A DNA stretch of 64,000 nucleotides from the NCBI RefSeq assembly GCF_002374855.1, contig NZ_NWVC01000001.1, positions 620,001 to 684,000 of the forward strand, read 5' to 3'. Below, in pieces: positions 1 to 10,571 of the stretch. Position 1 is the first letter of the stretch. Each line of letters starts with the position of its first letter. The position numbers and the translations under genes are program-made. A model generated the notes under the pieces. That model was given only the letters and a program-made list of their open reading frames with translations, was not told where the DNA came from and ran no database searches. This DNA is from Sphingomonas adhaesiva. Lineage in GTDB: Bacteria; Pseudomonadota; Alphaproteobacteria; Sphingomonadales; Sphingomonadaceae.

Positions 1-975
1 GATCACCGCCGGATGAAGGATGCGATCAACAACCTAGTCGACAATCTGACCGGCTTCGCCGCCAACGTCGCCGCTGCCGCAGAGCAAGTCGCCGACGGCA
101 GCCAGCAGCTGTCGAGCGCCTCCGAACAGGTGTCGGGCGGCGCGACCGAGCAGGCCGCGGCGGCAGAGGAAGCGTCCGCCTCGATGGAAGAGATGGCCGC
201 CAACATCAAGCAGAACGCCGACAACGCCAGTCAGACCGAAAAAATCGCCCGCCAGTCGTCGCAGGACGCCGAACAGAGCGGCGTCGCCGTGCAGAAAGCG
301 GTCGTCGCGATGCGCACCATCGCCGAGAAGATCGGCATCGTGCAGGAAATCGCGCGGCAGACCGATCTGCTGGCGCTCAATGCGGCGGTCGAGGCGGCGC
401 GTGCCGGTGAGCATGGCCGCGGTTTCGCGGTCGTCGCCGCCGAGGTCCGCAAGCTGGCCGAACGCAGCCAGAGCGCCGCATCGGAGATCAGCGGCATGTC
501 GTCCGACACCGTCGCCGCCGCGACCGAGGCCGGTGAAATGCTGTCCCGGCTGGTCCCCGACATCCGCCGCACCGCCGAGCTGGTGTCCGAGATCAGCGCC
601 GCCTGCCGCGAACAGGATATCGGCGCCAGCCAGATCAACGAGGCGATCCAGCAGCTGGACCAGGTGACGCAGCAGAACGCATCCGCCTCCGAGCAGATTT
701 CGTCGACGTCCAGCGAACTGGCCGGCCGCGCCGAAGAGCTTCAGGAAAGCATCGCCTTCTTCCGCGTCGCGCAGGACGTCCGCCCGGCCGCCGCGAAGCC
801 GGCGGTGCGCAAGCCCGCCGCCAAGCCGGCCGCCGCGCCCAAGGCCGCGCCGAAGAAGCGCCCGGTTCGTCCGAACTCGGTCATCGACCAGCAGAACCGC
901 GCCCGCGGCTTCGCGCTCGATCTCGATAGCGGCGGGCCGGACGGCGAGGACGCCGATTTCGGCCGCGCTGCCTGA
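1..975 (+). CDS. Methyl-accepting chemotaxis protein, C-terminal part (gene enters from left edge)
   Basis: The open frame runs from the first base, so sensor, membrane and HAMP parts lie outside the window. What remains is the cytoplasmic signalling domain of a chemoreceptor. It has the coiled helical bundle and, near codons 116-156, the hairpin tip that contacts CheA and CheW (motifs [20 protein letters not shown] and [15 protein letters not shown]). A Lys/Ala/Pro-rich linker follows, then a C-terminal tail ending EDADFGRAA that is shared with the next two receptors. It is the first of three tandem receptors heading a cheW-cheR-cheB operon. The signalling domain is nearly identical to those of the two neighbours, which suggests duplication with gene conversion. 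The ligand cannot be inferred because the sensor half is missing. An ATG at 13 exists but is internal to the domain. Confidence 0.93.
   Translation, partial: DHRRMKDAINNLVDNLTGFAANVAAAAEQVADGSQQLSSASEQVSGGATEQAAAAEEASASMEEMAANIKQNADNASQTEKIARQSSQDAEQSGVAVQKAVVAMRTIAEKIGIVQEIARQTDLLALNAAVEAARAGEHGRGFAVVAAEVRKLAERSQSAASEISGMSSDTVAAATEAGEMLSRLVPDIRRTAELVSEISAACREQDIGASQINEAIQQLDQVTQQNASASEQISSTSSELAGRAEELQESIAFFRVAQDVRPAAAKPAVRKPAAKPAAAPKAAPKKRPVRPNSVIDQQNRARGFALDLDSGGPDGEDADFGRAA
97..762 (+). repeat. Chemoreceptor signalling-domain repeat, copy 1 of 3
   Basis: This is a stretch of about 0.66 kb coding for the receptor signalling bundle, from GSQQL to LQE. It recurs at 1874-2539 and 3762-4427 with the same length and only scattered differences. 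Long runs between the copies are identical in protein, including the whole hairpin tip. Homogenisation by recombination is the simplest explanation. Confidence 0.85.
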
Positions 976-1060
976 CCATATCCATCCCGCGGCACCATCA
1001 CCGCCGCGATCATCCACACCCGGTCGACATATCGACCCATCCCCGGGGGGGGAACTGACA

Positions 1061-2752
1061 ATGCGAGCAACGATCAAAGCGAAACTGGCCGGCACCTTCA
1101 CCCTGGTGATCGCCCTGCTGTGTCTTGTCGTCGGCGTCGGAATGACGCGCGCCGGTGCGCTCAACGACATGATCCTTCAGGTCATCGACGGACCGGCGCG
1201 CCGCATCCAGCTGTCGCTGACCGCCGATGCGGATGTAGGCCGGGCGATCCGCGCCGAAAAGAACATGATGCTGACCACCGACGCCGCCGAGATGCGCGAG
1301 CTGGAGGCAAAGTTCGACGGGCTGGACGGCAAGATCAGGTCGAGCCTGAACGAGGGGCTGAAGATCGCGACCGAGCAGGGCCGGCCGGTGTGGACCAAGA
1401 GCCTGGAGGAATGGCAGGCCTATAAGACGGTCAGCGACCGCGCGCGAGACCTGGCGATGCAGAATCACAATGAGGAAGCCGGCCGCCTGTCGATGACCGA
1501 GGGGCGCCAGATCGCCACCCGTCTCAGCGATACGCTCGGCAAGCTGACCGACATCACGCAGGCGCAGCTGGTCAAGGCGAAGGTCGATTCCGCCGCGCTC
1601 TATGCCTCGGCACGTACCACGTTGCTGACCACCGCGATCATCGCGGTGCTGATCGCGATCGCGGGCGCCGTCTGGATCGCGCAACTGGTGTCGACCGGCC
1701 TTGCCAAGGTCAGCGAGGCGGTGTCCGCAGTCGCCGACGGCGACCTCAGCACCGAAGTGTCGGTCAAGAGCGACGACGAGATCAAGGACCTGGTCGACGT
1801 CGTCAACCAGATGACCGAGCGCCTGCGCGACACGATCGGGCAGACCGCGCTGGCGGCGCAGAATGTCGCAGCCGGCAGCCAGCAGCTCGCCTCCTCGTCC
1901 GAGCAGGTCTCGCAGGGCGCGACCGAGCAGGCCGCCGCCGCCGAGGAAGCCTCCGCGTCGATGGAGCAGATGGCGGCGAACGTGAAGCAGAACGCCGACA
2001 ACGCCAGCCAGACCGAGAAGATTGCGCGCCAGTCCTCGCAGGACGCCGAGCAGAGCGGCGTGGCCGTGCAGAAGGCCGTCGTCGCGATGCGCACCATCGC
2101 CGAGAAGATCGGCATTGTGCAGGAAATCGCGCGCCAGACCGACCTGCTGGCGCTCAACGCCGCGGTCGAGGCGGCCCGTGCCGGTGAGCATGGCCGCGGC
2201 TTCGCGGTCGTCGCCGCCGAGGTCCGCAAGCTTGCCGAGCGCAGCCAGTCCGCCGCCGCCGAGATCAGCGGCATGTCGTCCGACACCGTCGCCGCCGCGA
2301 CCGAGGCGGGCGAGATGCTGACCAAGCTGGTCCCCGACATCCGTCGTACCGCCGAGCTGGTGTCCGAGATCAGCGCCGCCTGCCGCGAACAGGATATCGG
2401 CGCGGTGCAGATCAACGAGGCGATCCAGCAGCTCGACAAGGTGACCCAGCAGAACGCCTCCGCGTCCGAGCAGATTTCCTCCACCTCCGAGGAACTGTCG
2501 AGCCAGGCCGAGGAGTTGCAGGAGAACATCGCCTACTTCCGCATCGAGGGCGCCGCCGACAAGGCCGCCCGCAAGCCCGCCGCCCGCAAGCCCGCCGCGC
2601 GAAAGGCAACGCCGACGAAGGCGGCGACCCGCCAACCGGCCGCAAAGCTGAACTCGGTCGCGCACCAGCAGGCCCGCGCACGCGGTTTCGCGCTCGATCT
2701 CAACACCGGCGGACCGGACGGCGAGGACGCCGAATTCGGACGCGCGGCATGA
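1061..2752 (+). CDS. Methyl-accepting chemotaxis protein
   Basis: A membrane chemoreceptor of 563 aa. Residues about 9-29 form the first membrane helix. About 30-185 are a helical periplasmic sensor of the four-helix-bundle type. About 187-211 form the second membrane helix, then one HAMP domain and the long signalling bundle with the hairpin tip near 355-395. The C-terminus has an Ala/Lys/Pro linker and the tail [10 protein letters not shown]. The ATG at 1061 follows a run of G residues (about 1043-1054) that serves as Shine-Dalgarno; the same arrangement precedes the next receptor. The N-terminus, MRATIK, is also shared with that receptor. Signal output is expected through CheW and CheA, with methylation by the CheR and CheB encoded downstream. 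The ligand is unknown. Confidence 0.95.
   Translation: MRATIKAKLAGTFTLVIALLCLVVGVGMTRAGALNDMILQVIDGPARRIQLSLTADADVGRAIRAEKNMMLTTDAAEMRELEAKFDGLDGKIRSSLNEGLKIATEQGRPVWTKSLEEWQAYKTVSDRARDLAMQNHNEEAGRLSMTEGRQIATRLSDTLGKLTDITQAQLVKAKVDSAALYASARTTLLTTAIIAVLIAIAGAVWIAQLVSTGLAKVSEAVSAVADGDLSTEVSVKSDDEIKDLVDVVNQMTERLRDTIGQTALAAQNVAAGSQQLASSSEQVSQGATEQAAAAEEASASMEQMAANVKQNADNASQTEKIARQSSQDAEQSGVAVQKAVVAMRTIAEKIGIVQEIARQTDLLALNAAVEAARAGEHGRGFAVVAAEVRKLAERSQSAAAEISGMSSDTVAAATEAGEMLTKLVPDIRRTAELVSEISAACREQDIGAVQINEAIQQLDKVTQQNASASEQISSTSEELSSQAEELQENIAYFRIEGAADKAARKPAARKPAARKATPTKAATRQPAAKLNSVAHQQARARGFALDLNTGGPDGEDAEFGRAA
1874..2539 (+). repeat. Chemoreceptor signalling-domain repeat, copy 2 of 3
   Basis: Direct repeat of the segments at 97-762 and 3762-4427, in frame within the second receptor gene. 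Recombination between copies would fuse the sensor half of one receptor to the signalling half of another. Confidence 0.85.
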
Positions 2753-2831
2753 TCCGCGCCGACGTCCGCCGGCCATTATCCACAGCCGTTCCGGCACCTG
2801 AATGCACGATCCACGGGGGGAATTGTTGACC

Positions 2832-4631
2832 ATGCGAGCCACGATCAAAATGAAGCTGGGGGCGACCTTCGCCGTCCTCGTCATCCTGCTGTCCGTCGTC
2901 ATCGGCGTCGGTGTCATCAAGATGGGCGTCCTGAACAGCGCCATCTCCGACGTCATCGCCGGCCCGGCGCGCCGCCTCTCGATCGCACAGGCGATCGACA
3001 CCACGCAGAGCCAGATGCTCGCCGACCAGCAGTCGCTGGCGCTGAACACCGATCAGGCCACGATGAAGCTGTATTACGACCAGGTCGTCGCCGGTGAGAG
3101 CGACATGACCCGCAAGGTCAACGAGGGCCTGTCAGTGGCGACGGGAGAAGACAAGCCGCTGTGGGAAGCGGTCCGCAACGACTGGACCGAACTGAAGCCG
3201 ACGTTCGATCGCGTCCGCGACCTGGGCTATGCCAACCGGAACGAGGAAGCGGCCAAGCTCAGCAACGAGACGCAGGCGCCGGTCATGAAGCGGCTGGCGG
3301 CCGACATCGCCAAGCTCAGCGATCTTCAGCGCGCGTCGATGAAGCAGGCCGATGAGGACACCAACGCGCTGTACAACAGCAGCCGGAACCTGATGGTGAC
3401 CGTCGGCGTGATCGCCCTGCTGGTCGCGATCGCCGGAGCGGTGTGGATCTCGTTCATCGTGTCGCGCGGGCTGAAGACCGCGTCGGTCGCCATCGAGGCG
3501 GTGGCGATCGGCGACCTGGAACAGGACGTGAAGGTCACCACCAACGACGAGATCAAGGACCTGGTCGATGCGGTCAACCGCATGACCACCAACCTGCGCC
3601 AGACCGCGCAGCTGGCCGATACGATCGCGTCGGGTGACCTGACCGTCGATCACCAGCCGCTGTCAGACAAGGACATGCTGGGCCATGCGCTGGTGACGAT
3701 GGTCGAGCGGCTGCGCGGCGTCGTTGGCGACACCACCATCGCGGCGCAGAACGTCGCGGCGGGCAGCCAGCAGCTGTCGTCCTCGTCCGAGCAGGTCTCG
3801 CAGGGCGCGACCGAGCAGGCCGCGGCCGCCGAGGAAGCATCGGCGTCGATGGAGCAGATGGCCGCCAACATCAAGCAGAACGCCGACAACGCAACCCAGA
3901 CCGAGAAGATCGCCCGCCAGTCGTCGCAGGACGCCGAGCAGAGCGGCGTGGCCGTGCAGAAGGCGGTCGTCGCGATGCGCACCATCGCCGAGAAAATCGG
4001 CATCGTGCAGGAAATCGCGCGCCAGACCGACCTGCTGGCGCTCAACGCCGCGGTCGAGGCGGCGCGTGCCGGTGAGCATGGCCGCGGTTTCGCGGTCGTC
4101 GCCGCCGAGGTCCGCAAGCTGGCCGAACGCAGCCAGAGCGCCGCATCGGAGATCAGCGGCATGTCGTCCGACACCGTCGCTGCCGCGACCGAGGCGGGCG
4201 AGATGCTGACCAAGCTGGTGCCCGACATCCGCCGTACCGCCGAGCTGGTTTCGGAAATCAGCGCCGCCTGCCGCGAACAGGATATCGGCGCGGTGCAGAT
4301 CAACGAGGCGATCCAGCAGCTCGACAAGGTGACCCAGCAGAACGCCTCCGCATCCGAGCAGATCTCGGCCACATCGGAGGAACTGTCGAGCCAGGCCGAG
4401 GAACTGCAGGAAGGCATCGCCTACTTCCGCGTCGACGGCGTGGGCGGCGGCAAGAAGCCTGCCGCACGCAAGCCGGCCGCGCGGGCCGCTGCGCCGAAGG
4501 CAGCGGCGAAGAAGCCGGCGCCCAAGGCGAACTCGGTCGCCGATCAGCAGGCCCGTGCGCGCGGTTTCGCGCTGGACCTGAACACCGGCGGCCCGGACGG
4601 CGAGGACGCCGAATTCGGACGCGCGGCATGA
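2832..4631 (+). CDS. Methyl-accepting chemotaxis protein with extended HAMP region
   Basis: A chemoreceptor of 599 aa. It has an N-terminal membrane helix at about 10-33, a helical periplasmic sensor, a second membrane helix at about 190-215, HAMP, and the conserved signalling bundle with hairpin tip near 394-434. Compared with the receptor just upstream it has an extra segment after the HAMP domain (around [20 protein letters not shown]) that looks like a second, partial HAMP. I chose ATG 2832 (MRATIK) because it aligns with the previous receptor and follows a G-rich ribosome site. An ATG ten codons earlier is less likely. Its stop overlaps the cheW start (ATGA), so the two genes are translationally coupled. 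The C-terminal tail matches those of both other receptors. Confidence 0.94.
   Translation: MRATIKMKLGATFAVLVILLSVVIGVGVIKMGVLNSAISDVIAGPARRLSIAQAIDTTQSQMLADQQSLALNTDQATMKLYYDQVVAGESDMTRKVNEGLSVATGEDKPLWEAVRNDWTELKPTFDRVRDLGYANRNEEAAKLSNETQAPVMKRLAADIAKLSDLQRASMKQADEDTNALYNSSRNLMVTVGVIALLVAIAGAVWISFIVSRGLKTASVAIEAVAIGDLEQDVKVTTNDEIKDLVDAVNRMTTNLRQTAQLADTIASGDLTVDHQPLSDKDMLGHALVTMVERLRGVVGDTTIAAQNVAAGSQQLSSSSEQVSQGATEQAAAAEEASASMEQMAANIKQNADNATQTEKIARQSSQDAEQSGVAVQKAVVAMRTIAEKIGIVQEIARQTDLLALNAAVEAARAGEHGRGFAVVAAEVRKLAERSQSAASEISGMSSDTVAAATEAGEMLTKLVPDIRRTAELVSEISAACREQDIGAVQINEAIQQLDKVTQQNASASEQISATSEELSSQAEELQEGIAYFRVDGVGGGKKPAARKPAARAAAPKAAAKKPAPKANSVADQQARARGFALDLNTGGPDGEDAEFGRAA
3762..4427 (+). 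repeat. Chemoreceptor signalling-domain repeat, copy 3 of 3
   Basis: Direct repeat of 97-762 and 1874-2539, in frame within the third receptor gene. Copies 2 and 3 share the wording [18 protein letters not shown], where copy 1 has [18 protein letters not shown], so they are closer to each other than to copy 1. Confidence 0.85.
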
Positions 4632-5116
4632 CCGCGGGCGGCCAGGACATCCAGGTCGTGGTCTTCGGCCTCGGGGAGGAGGAATTCGGCCTCCCCGTCG
4701 CCTCGGTCCGCGAAATCCTGGACCATCGCACCGCGTATCGGGTGCCCAACGCACCCGCGTGGTTCCTGGGGCTGACCGACGTGCGCGGCCTGTCGGTGCC
4801 GATGGTGGACCTTCGCGTCCGCCTCGGCATGGCGCCCGCCGACGCCACGCTGGCGACCCGCATCCTGGTGGTCGACGTGCCGGTGGGCAGGGAAACGCCG
4901 CTGGCGCTGGGCCTGGTCGTCGACCGGGTGCTGGACGTCAGCACCTTCGCCCCCGGGTCGGTCGAGGCATCGCCCGACATCGGCGGGCGCTGGCGGTCCG
5001 AACAGATCGAGGCGATCCTGCGTCGCGACGCCGGTTTCGTCGCGCTGCTCGATGCCGCGCGCCTGTTCGGCTCCGACGGCCATGACACGCTCGCCTCGCT
5101 GGCGATCGCCGCCTGA
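4628..5116 (+). CDS. cheW: Chemotaxis coupling protein CheW
   Basis: The 162-aa CheW protein couples chemoreceptors to the CheA kinase in the cytoplasmic array. It shows the family pattern of a beta-rich SH3-like fold: an opening strand ([21 protein letters not shown]), the [14 protein letters not shown] segment, the VDLRVRLG motif and the ILVVDVP strand, then a later VVDRVLDV strand. Length is typical. The start codon overlaps the stop of the preceding receptor (ATGA), which implies coupled translation. CheR and CheB follow, so these genes form one adaptation and signalling operon. CheA is not in the window and must be encoded elsewhere or further upstream. Confidence 0.94.
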   Translation: MTAGGQDIQVVVFGLGEEEFGLPVASVREILDHRTAYRVPNAPAWFLGLTDVRGLSVPMVDLRVRLGMAPADATLATRILVVDVPVGRETPLALGLVVDRVLDVSTFAPGSVEASPDIGGRWRSEQIEAILRRDAGFVALLDAARLFGSDGHDTLASLAIAA

Positions 5117-5193
5117 CGGCCCCGTCCCCGGCCGCCGCACCAGCGCGGCGGCCGGCCCCTTCCATCGGCGCTGAGACGCGCAGGAGCCTTGCC

Positions 5194-7121
<1,928 letters not shown>

Positions 7122-7134
7122 AGGGGGACCGACG

Positions 7135-8835
7135 ATGGACATGACGAAGCTGGCCGCAATCGGGGACGCGACCGCGCTGCCGCCCGCGACCGATGGCGCC
7201 TACCGCCTCCAGACCGGGATGACCGGGCTGGAAACCTGTTTCCGCGACGTGGGCGAGGCGCTGGCCGCCGCGATCGGTACGATCGACCGCATGGCCGGCG
7301 GGCTGGAGGACATCCGCCAGTCGCTGTCGCCCGAAACCGCCGGCGTGGCGGTCGAGCGGCTGCACGGCGTCGCGCACCGGCTCAACACCCTGCCCAGCCA
7401 GCAGCGCCGGCGCGCGGTGGAGGTCGAGACGCTGACCGGGCGCACCCGCGAGCTGCGGCGGCTGCTGGAGGAGATCGGCACGATCCTCGACCTGCTCGGC
7501 ATCTATGGCGTGAACATCAAGATCGCCTCCTCGGGCGAACAGGCGTTCTTCGATTTCGTGACCGGCATGGACGAAAAGCTCGACACCGGGCGGCGCGAGG
7601 TGAAGCACATCACCCGCGAGCTGGATCAGTTCGGCCGCGTCGTCAACGACGTGCGCGCCGCCGACCGTCTGCTGTCGGAGGAAAGCGCGCGTACCGGCAC
7701 CGGCATACCGGCCGAACTGACCGAGAATGCCAACGCGCTCCAGAACCACGTCGGCGCGGTGATGCGGACCACCGAACAGGTGGCGGGCATCGTGCGCACG
7801 GTGCAGGGGGAAGTGGCGCGCATCCTGGGCGCGATCCAGATCGGCGACAGCGTGCGCCAGCGCGCCGAACATTGCGTCACCATCCTGCACCGGATCCACG
7901 ACCGCGAAAACACCGTCCCGCCGGGCGCGGTGGCGCATGTCGAGCGGCTGGTCGCGGCGCAACTGCGCGCGATGAGCGAGGATTTCCGGCGCGAGGTCGA
8001 CGCCATCGTGGTGTCGCTCGAACGGCTGGTCCCGCTCGCCGACGAACTGCGCATGCTGCTGGCGGCGCAGGGCGATGGCGACGACGGCCAGATCCTCATC
8101 CGCCTCGAACAGGGCATTGCGCAGCTCGATTCGGTCACCCGCCAGCTATGCAACGCCGACAGCCGCCTTGCCTCGCTCACCACCTTCGTCAGCCAGACGC
8201 TAGGCGAGCTGGCCGAAGGGCTGGTGCGTATCCAGCATATCGCGGTCGACGTGCAGCACATCTCCGCCAACACGCGCCTGCTCTCGCGTCGCCACGGCGA
8301 CAAGGGCCGCGCGGTGGCGGTGATCGCGCGCGAGATCGCGCCGTGCGCCACGCGGCTCGACCAGCTGGGTACCGCGATCAGCACGCTGATCACGGCGCTG
8401 ACGACGATCGACCTGGTCCAGGAAGGCGGCACGATGGGCACGGACGCCTCGCTCGGGGAACCGCTGGCGGTCATCCGCTCCGCCTGCGCCAGTTCCAGCA
8501 GCGCGATGGCGCGCGGCGGCGACGAGGCGGACCGGATCATCGCCTCGCTACAGTCGAGCGCCACCGACCTCGGCAGCCAGCTGTCGTTCGTGGAAACCTC
8601 GCTCGCGGTCGCCGACGCCCTGTCGCTGCGCGCCGATGGGGTCGCGCCGGTGGACGGGGAACCGGGTGCCGAGACCGACGCGCTGACGGAACTGCTGCCG
8701 TGGATCTACCGCCTCTACACGATGGCGTGCGAGCGGGAGATACATGCGCCCTTCTTCCTGCCCGGCATGGCGCCCGCGACGCCAGCGATCGCCCCGGTGG
8801 TGACCTTCGACGACGACGACGACGGGCTGTTCTGA
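7135..8835 (+). CDS. Soluble chemotaxis-associated helical protein with receptor-like hairpin
   Basis: This 566-aa protein has no membrane segment or signal peptide and is mostly predicted helix by composition. I do not recognise an enzyme domain. Around residues 363-405 the sequence (ISANTRLLSRRHGDKGRAVA, then VIAREIAPCATRLDQL) lines up with the chemoreceptor hairpin tip ([33 protein letters not shown]). It looks like a diverged cytoplasmic receptor module. The C-terminus ends with an Asp run (FDDDDDGLF). It lies 13 bp after cheB, with a good G-rich ribosome site before ATG 7135, so it belongs to the chemotaxis operon. A role as an array component, an adaptor or a soluble receptor is possible; the sequence does not decide. 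Confidence 0.75.
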   Translation: MDMTKLAAIGDATALPPATDGAYRLQTGMTGLETCFRDVGEALAAAIGTIDRMAGGLEDIRQSLSPETAGVAVERLHGVAHRLNTLPSQQRRRAVEVETLTGRTRELRRLLEEIGTILDLLGIYGVNIKIASSGEQAFFDFVTGMDEKLDTGRREVKHITRELDQFGRVVNDVRAADRLLSEESARTGTGIPAELTENANALQNHVGAVMRTTEQVAGIVRTVQGEVARILGAIQIGDSVRQRAEHCVTILHRIHDRENTVPPGAVAHVERLVAAQLRAMSEDFRREVDAIVVSLERLVPLADELRMLLAAQGDGDDGQILIRLEQGIAQLDSVTRQLCNADSRLASLTTFVSQTLGELAEGLVRIQHIAVDVQHISANTRLLSRRHGDKGRAVAVIAREIAPCATRLDQLGTAISTLITALTTIDLVQEGGTMGTDASLGEPLAVIRSACASSSSAMARGGDEADRIIASLQSSATDLGSQLSFVETSLAVADALSLRADGVAPVDGEPGAETDALTELLPWIYRLYTMACEREIHAPFFLPGMAPATPAIAPVVTFDDDDDGLF

Positions 8836-8858
8836 CGGGGCCGGCCAGTCGGTCGTCC

Positions 8859-9476
8859 CTAGGCCGGCGGGATCAGCCCCGCCGCATAGGCCAGTCGCAT
8901 CGCCTCGGGCAGGCTGGCGATCTCCAGCTTCGCCATCATGCTGGCGCGGTGCCCCTCCACCGTGCGCGGGCTGACGCCCAGCTCGCGGGCCACCGCCTTG
9001 TTGGGATGGCCCGCCACCAGCAGCAGCAGCACCTCGCGCTCGCGGTCGGACAGCTTGTCGATCCGCTCGCGGGCTGCGCGCGCACTGTCGTGAAGGTGGC
9101 TGTCCCACTCCAGCTTCGCCATCGCCTGTTCCAGCGAGCGGAGTAGCGCGGCGATCTCGAACGGCTTCTCGATGACGTCGAACGCACCCAGCCGCATCGC
9201 GCTGACCGTCGTCGCGACATCGCCGTGGCCGGTGACGATCAGCGGCATGAAATCGGGACGCAGCGCGCGCAGCGTCGCCAGAACATCGACCCCCGACATC
9301 CCCGGCATGTCCAGGTCGAGCAGGACGATGCCCCGCTCCAGATCGGGCAGCGCGTTGAGGAACTCGTCGCCGGAACGAAAGGTGCGGACCAGCATGTGCG
9401 TGCGGGTCGTCACCAGCTGATACAGCGAGGTGCGCATCGACAGGTCGTCATCGACGATATGGACAACGCCCTTCAT
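8859..9476 (-). CDS. FixJ/NarL-type two-component response regulator
   Basis: This 205-aa DNA-binding response regulator has a receiver domain (1-120) with the acidic triad DDD at 9-11, phospho-acceptor Asp54 in LLDLDMPG, conserved Thr82 and Lys104. A LuxR-type helix-turn-helix follows (about 138-200, with LSDREREVLLLLVAG and VSPRTVEGHRASMMAKL). This domain order is that of FixJ/NodW regulators. The ATG at 9476 places the receiver at the N-terminus; further upstream codons in frame add only low-complexity sequence. No histidine kinase lies beside it, so the partner is unknown. It converges on the chemotaxis operon with a 23-bp gap, so it is not part of it. Confidence 0.9.
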   Translation of the reverse strand: MKGVVHIVDDDLSMRTSLYQLVTTRTHMLVRTFRSGDEFLNALPDLERGIVLLDLDMPGMSGVDVLATLRALRPDFMPLIVTGHGDVATTVSAMRLGAFDVIEKPFEIAALLRSLEQAMAKLEWDSHLHDSARAARERIDKLSDREREVLLLLVAGHPNKAVARELGVSPRTVEGHRASMMAKLEIASLPEAMRLAYAAGLIPPA

Positions 9477-9640
9477 GCCCGATCCGGTTCCGATTGCGCC
9501 ATTGGTGAGAGGGACGACAGGAGGACGACGCCCCACCCTTATCACCCCCGCCCCGCCGAAATCCACCGCTCTCGCAAACCGCGCGGCATACGTGCGGGCG
9601 ACGCCGCGAAACGATTGCGGGCAAGGCTCGTCGGCTTACC

Positions 9641-10549
9641 TCAGGAAGGGGCGCGATCAACGGACGGCATGATGCAGGCGAAGCCGTCGCCAGCCCGCTC
9701 GACGAAGGTGCTATGCGCTCCACCGAAATGCGCCGGGACCACCCGCGCCCGCGTGTCAGCCGCATCCGTCAGCACGCGCCGCCGCGTGGCGATCGCCAGC
9801 GCGGCATCCTCGCAGAAGCAGCTGTTCCAATCCGGCCGAAGCACCTGGACCGGGTGATGGATCACATCGCCCGTGAACAGCGCCCGTTCGCCGCCGTCCG
9901 CGATGTCGACGATCATGTGCCCTGGCGTATGGCCCGGCGCATGATGCATCCGCATGCCCGGCGCGATCTCCTCTCCGTCCGCCGCCAGCGTGGCGATCCC
10001 GGCGTCGAGGATCGGCTGAACGCTGTCCTCGAACACACCTTGAGCGACCCCGGCTCCCCGCATCGTCGCGAAATGCGGTCCGGCAGGATCCCAGACATCT
10101 CGATCGATCGCGGGGAACACATAACGTGCGTTGGGGAAGGTCGGCACCCAGCGTCCGTCGATCCGCATGGTATTCCAGCCCACATGATCGACGTGGAGAT
10201 GCGTGCAAACGACCAGGTCGACATCCTCGCGCGCAACGCCCGCCTCATCCAACCGGGCAAGAAACGGTGTGGTCATTCCGCCCACGCTCGGCAAGCCGGG
10301 CCGCTCCTTGTCGTTGCCGGCACCGGTGTCAATCAGGACGGTCAGGCCGTTGCGACGCGCCACCCAGACCTGGAACACCGCTTCGATGATCCCGTCGTGC
10401 GTCAGGTGATCGGGCCGCAAGACGTCGCGGACGGTCGCGAAATAGGCTGCGTCATATTCCGGAAAAAGCTGCTCGGGGGTCGTGAATCCGCCCGACCACT
10501 CCTCCACCCGGCTCACCTGCCAGCTTCCGACGTCGAATTTCACGTCCAC
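9641..10549 (-). CDS. MBL-fold metallo-hydrolase, candidate lactonase
   Basis: This 302-aa metallo-beta-lactamase-fold hydrolase carries the full dinuclear metal site: HLHVDH at 117-122 (His117, His119, Asp121, His122), His206 in HHAPGHTPGH, Asp228 in FTGDVI and His231. The segment THLHVDHVGWN resembles the lactonase and methyl-parathion-hydrolase branch more than true beta-lactamases. There is no signal peptide, so it is cytoplasmic. The start is GTG 10549, preceded by a GAGGGGG ribosome site. It is the last gene of a leftward operon, 22 bp after an acyl-CoA ligase. With a Baeyer-Villiger-type monooxygenase in the same gene cluster, hydrolysis of a lactone product is the most attractive role; this is inferred from context. 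Confidence 0.85.
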   Translation of the reverse strand: MDVKFDVGSWQVSRVEEWSGGFTTPEQLFPEYDAAYFATVRDVLRPDHLTHDGIIEAVFQVWVARRNGLTVLIDTGAGNDKERPGLPSVGGMTTPFLARLDEAGVAREDVDLVVCTHLHVDHVGWNTMRIDGRWVPTFPNARYVFPAIDRDVWDPAGPHFATMRGAGVAQGVFEDSVQPILDAGIATLAADGEEIAPGMRMHHAPGHTPGHMIVDIADGGERALFTGDVIHHPVQVLRPDWNSCFCEDAALAIATRRRVLTDAADTRARVVPAHFGGAHSTFVERAGDGFACIMPSVDRAPS

Positions 10550-10571
10550 GTGTCGTCCCCCTCTCGCTACC

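Noticed and set aside
1010..3049. Long open frame on the minus strand across two chemoreceptor genes
   Set aside because: Antisense to well-defined receptor genes; its Gly/Leu/Arg repeats mirror the receptor repeats.
8836..8870. Short GCCGGC-type inverted repeat between the chemotaxis operon and the FixJ-type gene
   Set aside because: Arms are about 6 bp and partly inside a coding end; no T-tract follows, so a terminator call is not supported.
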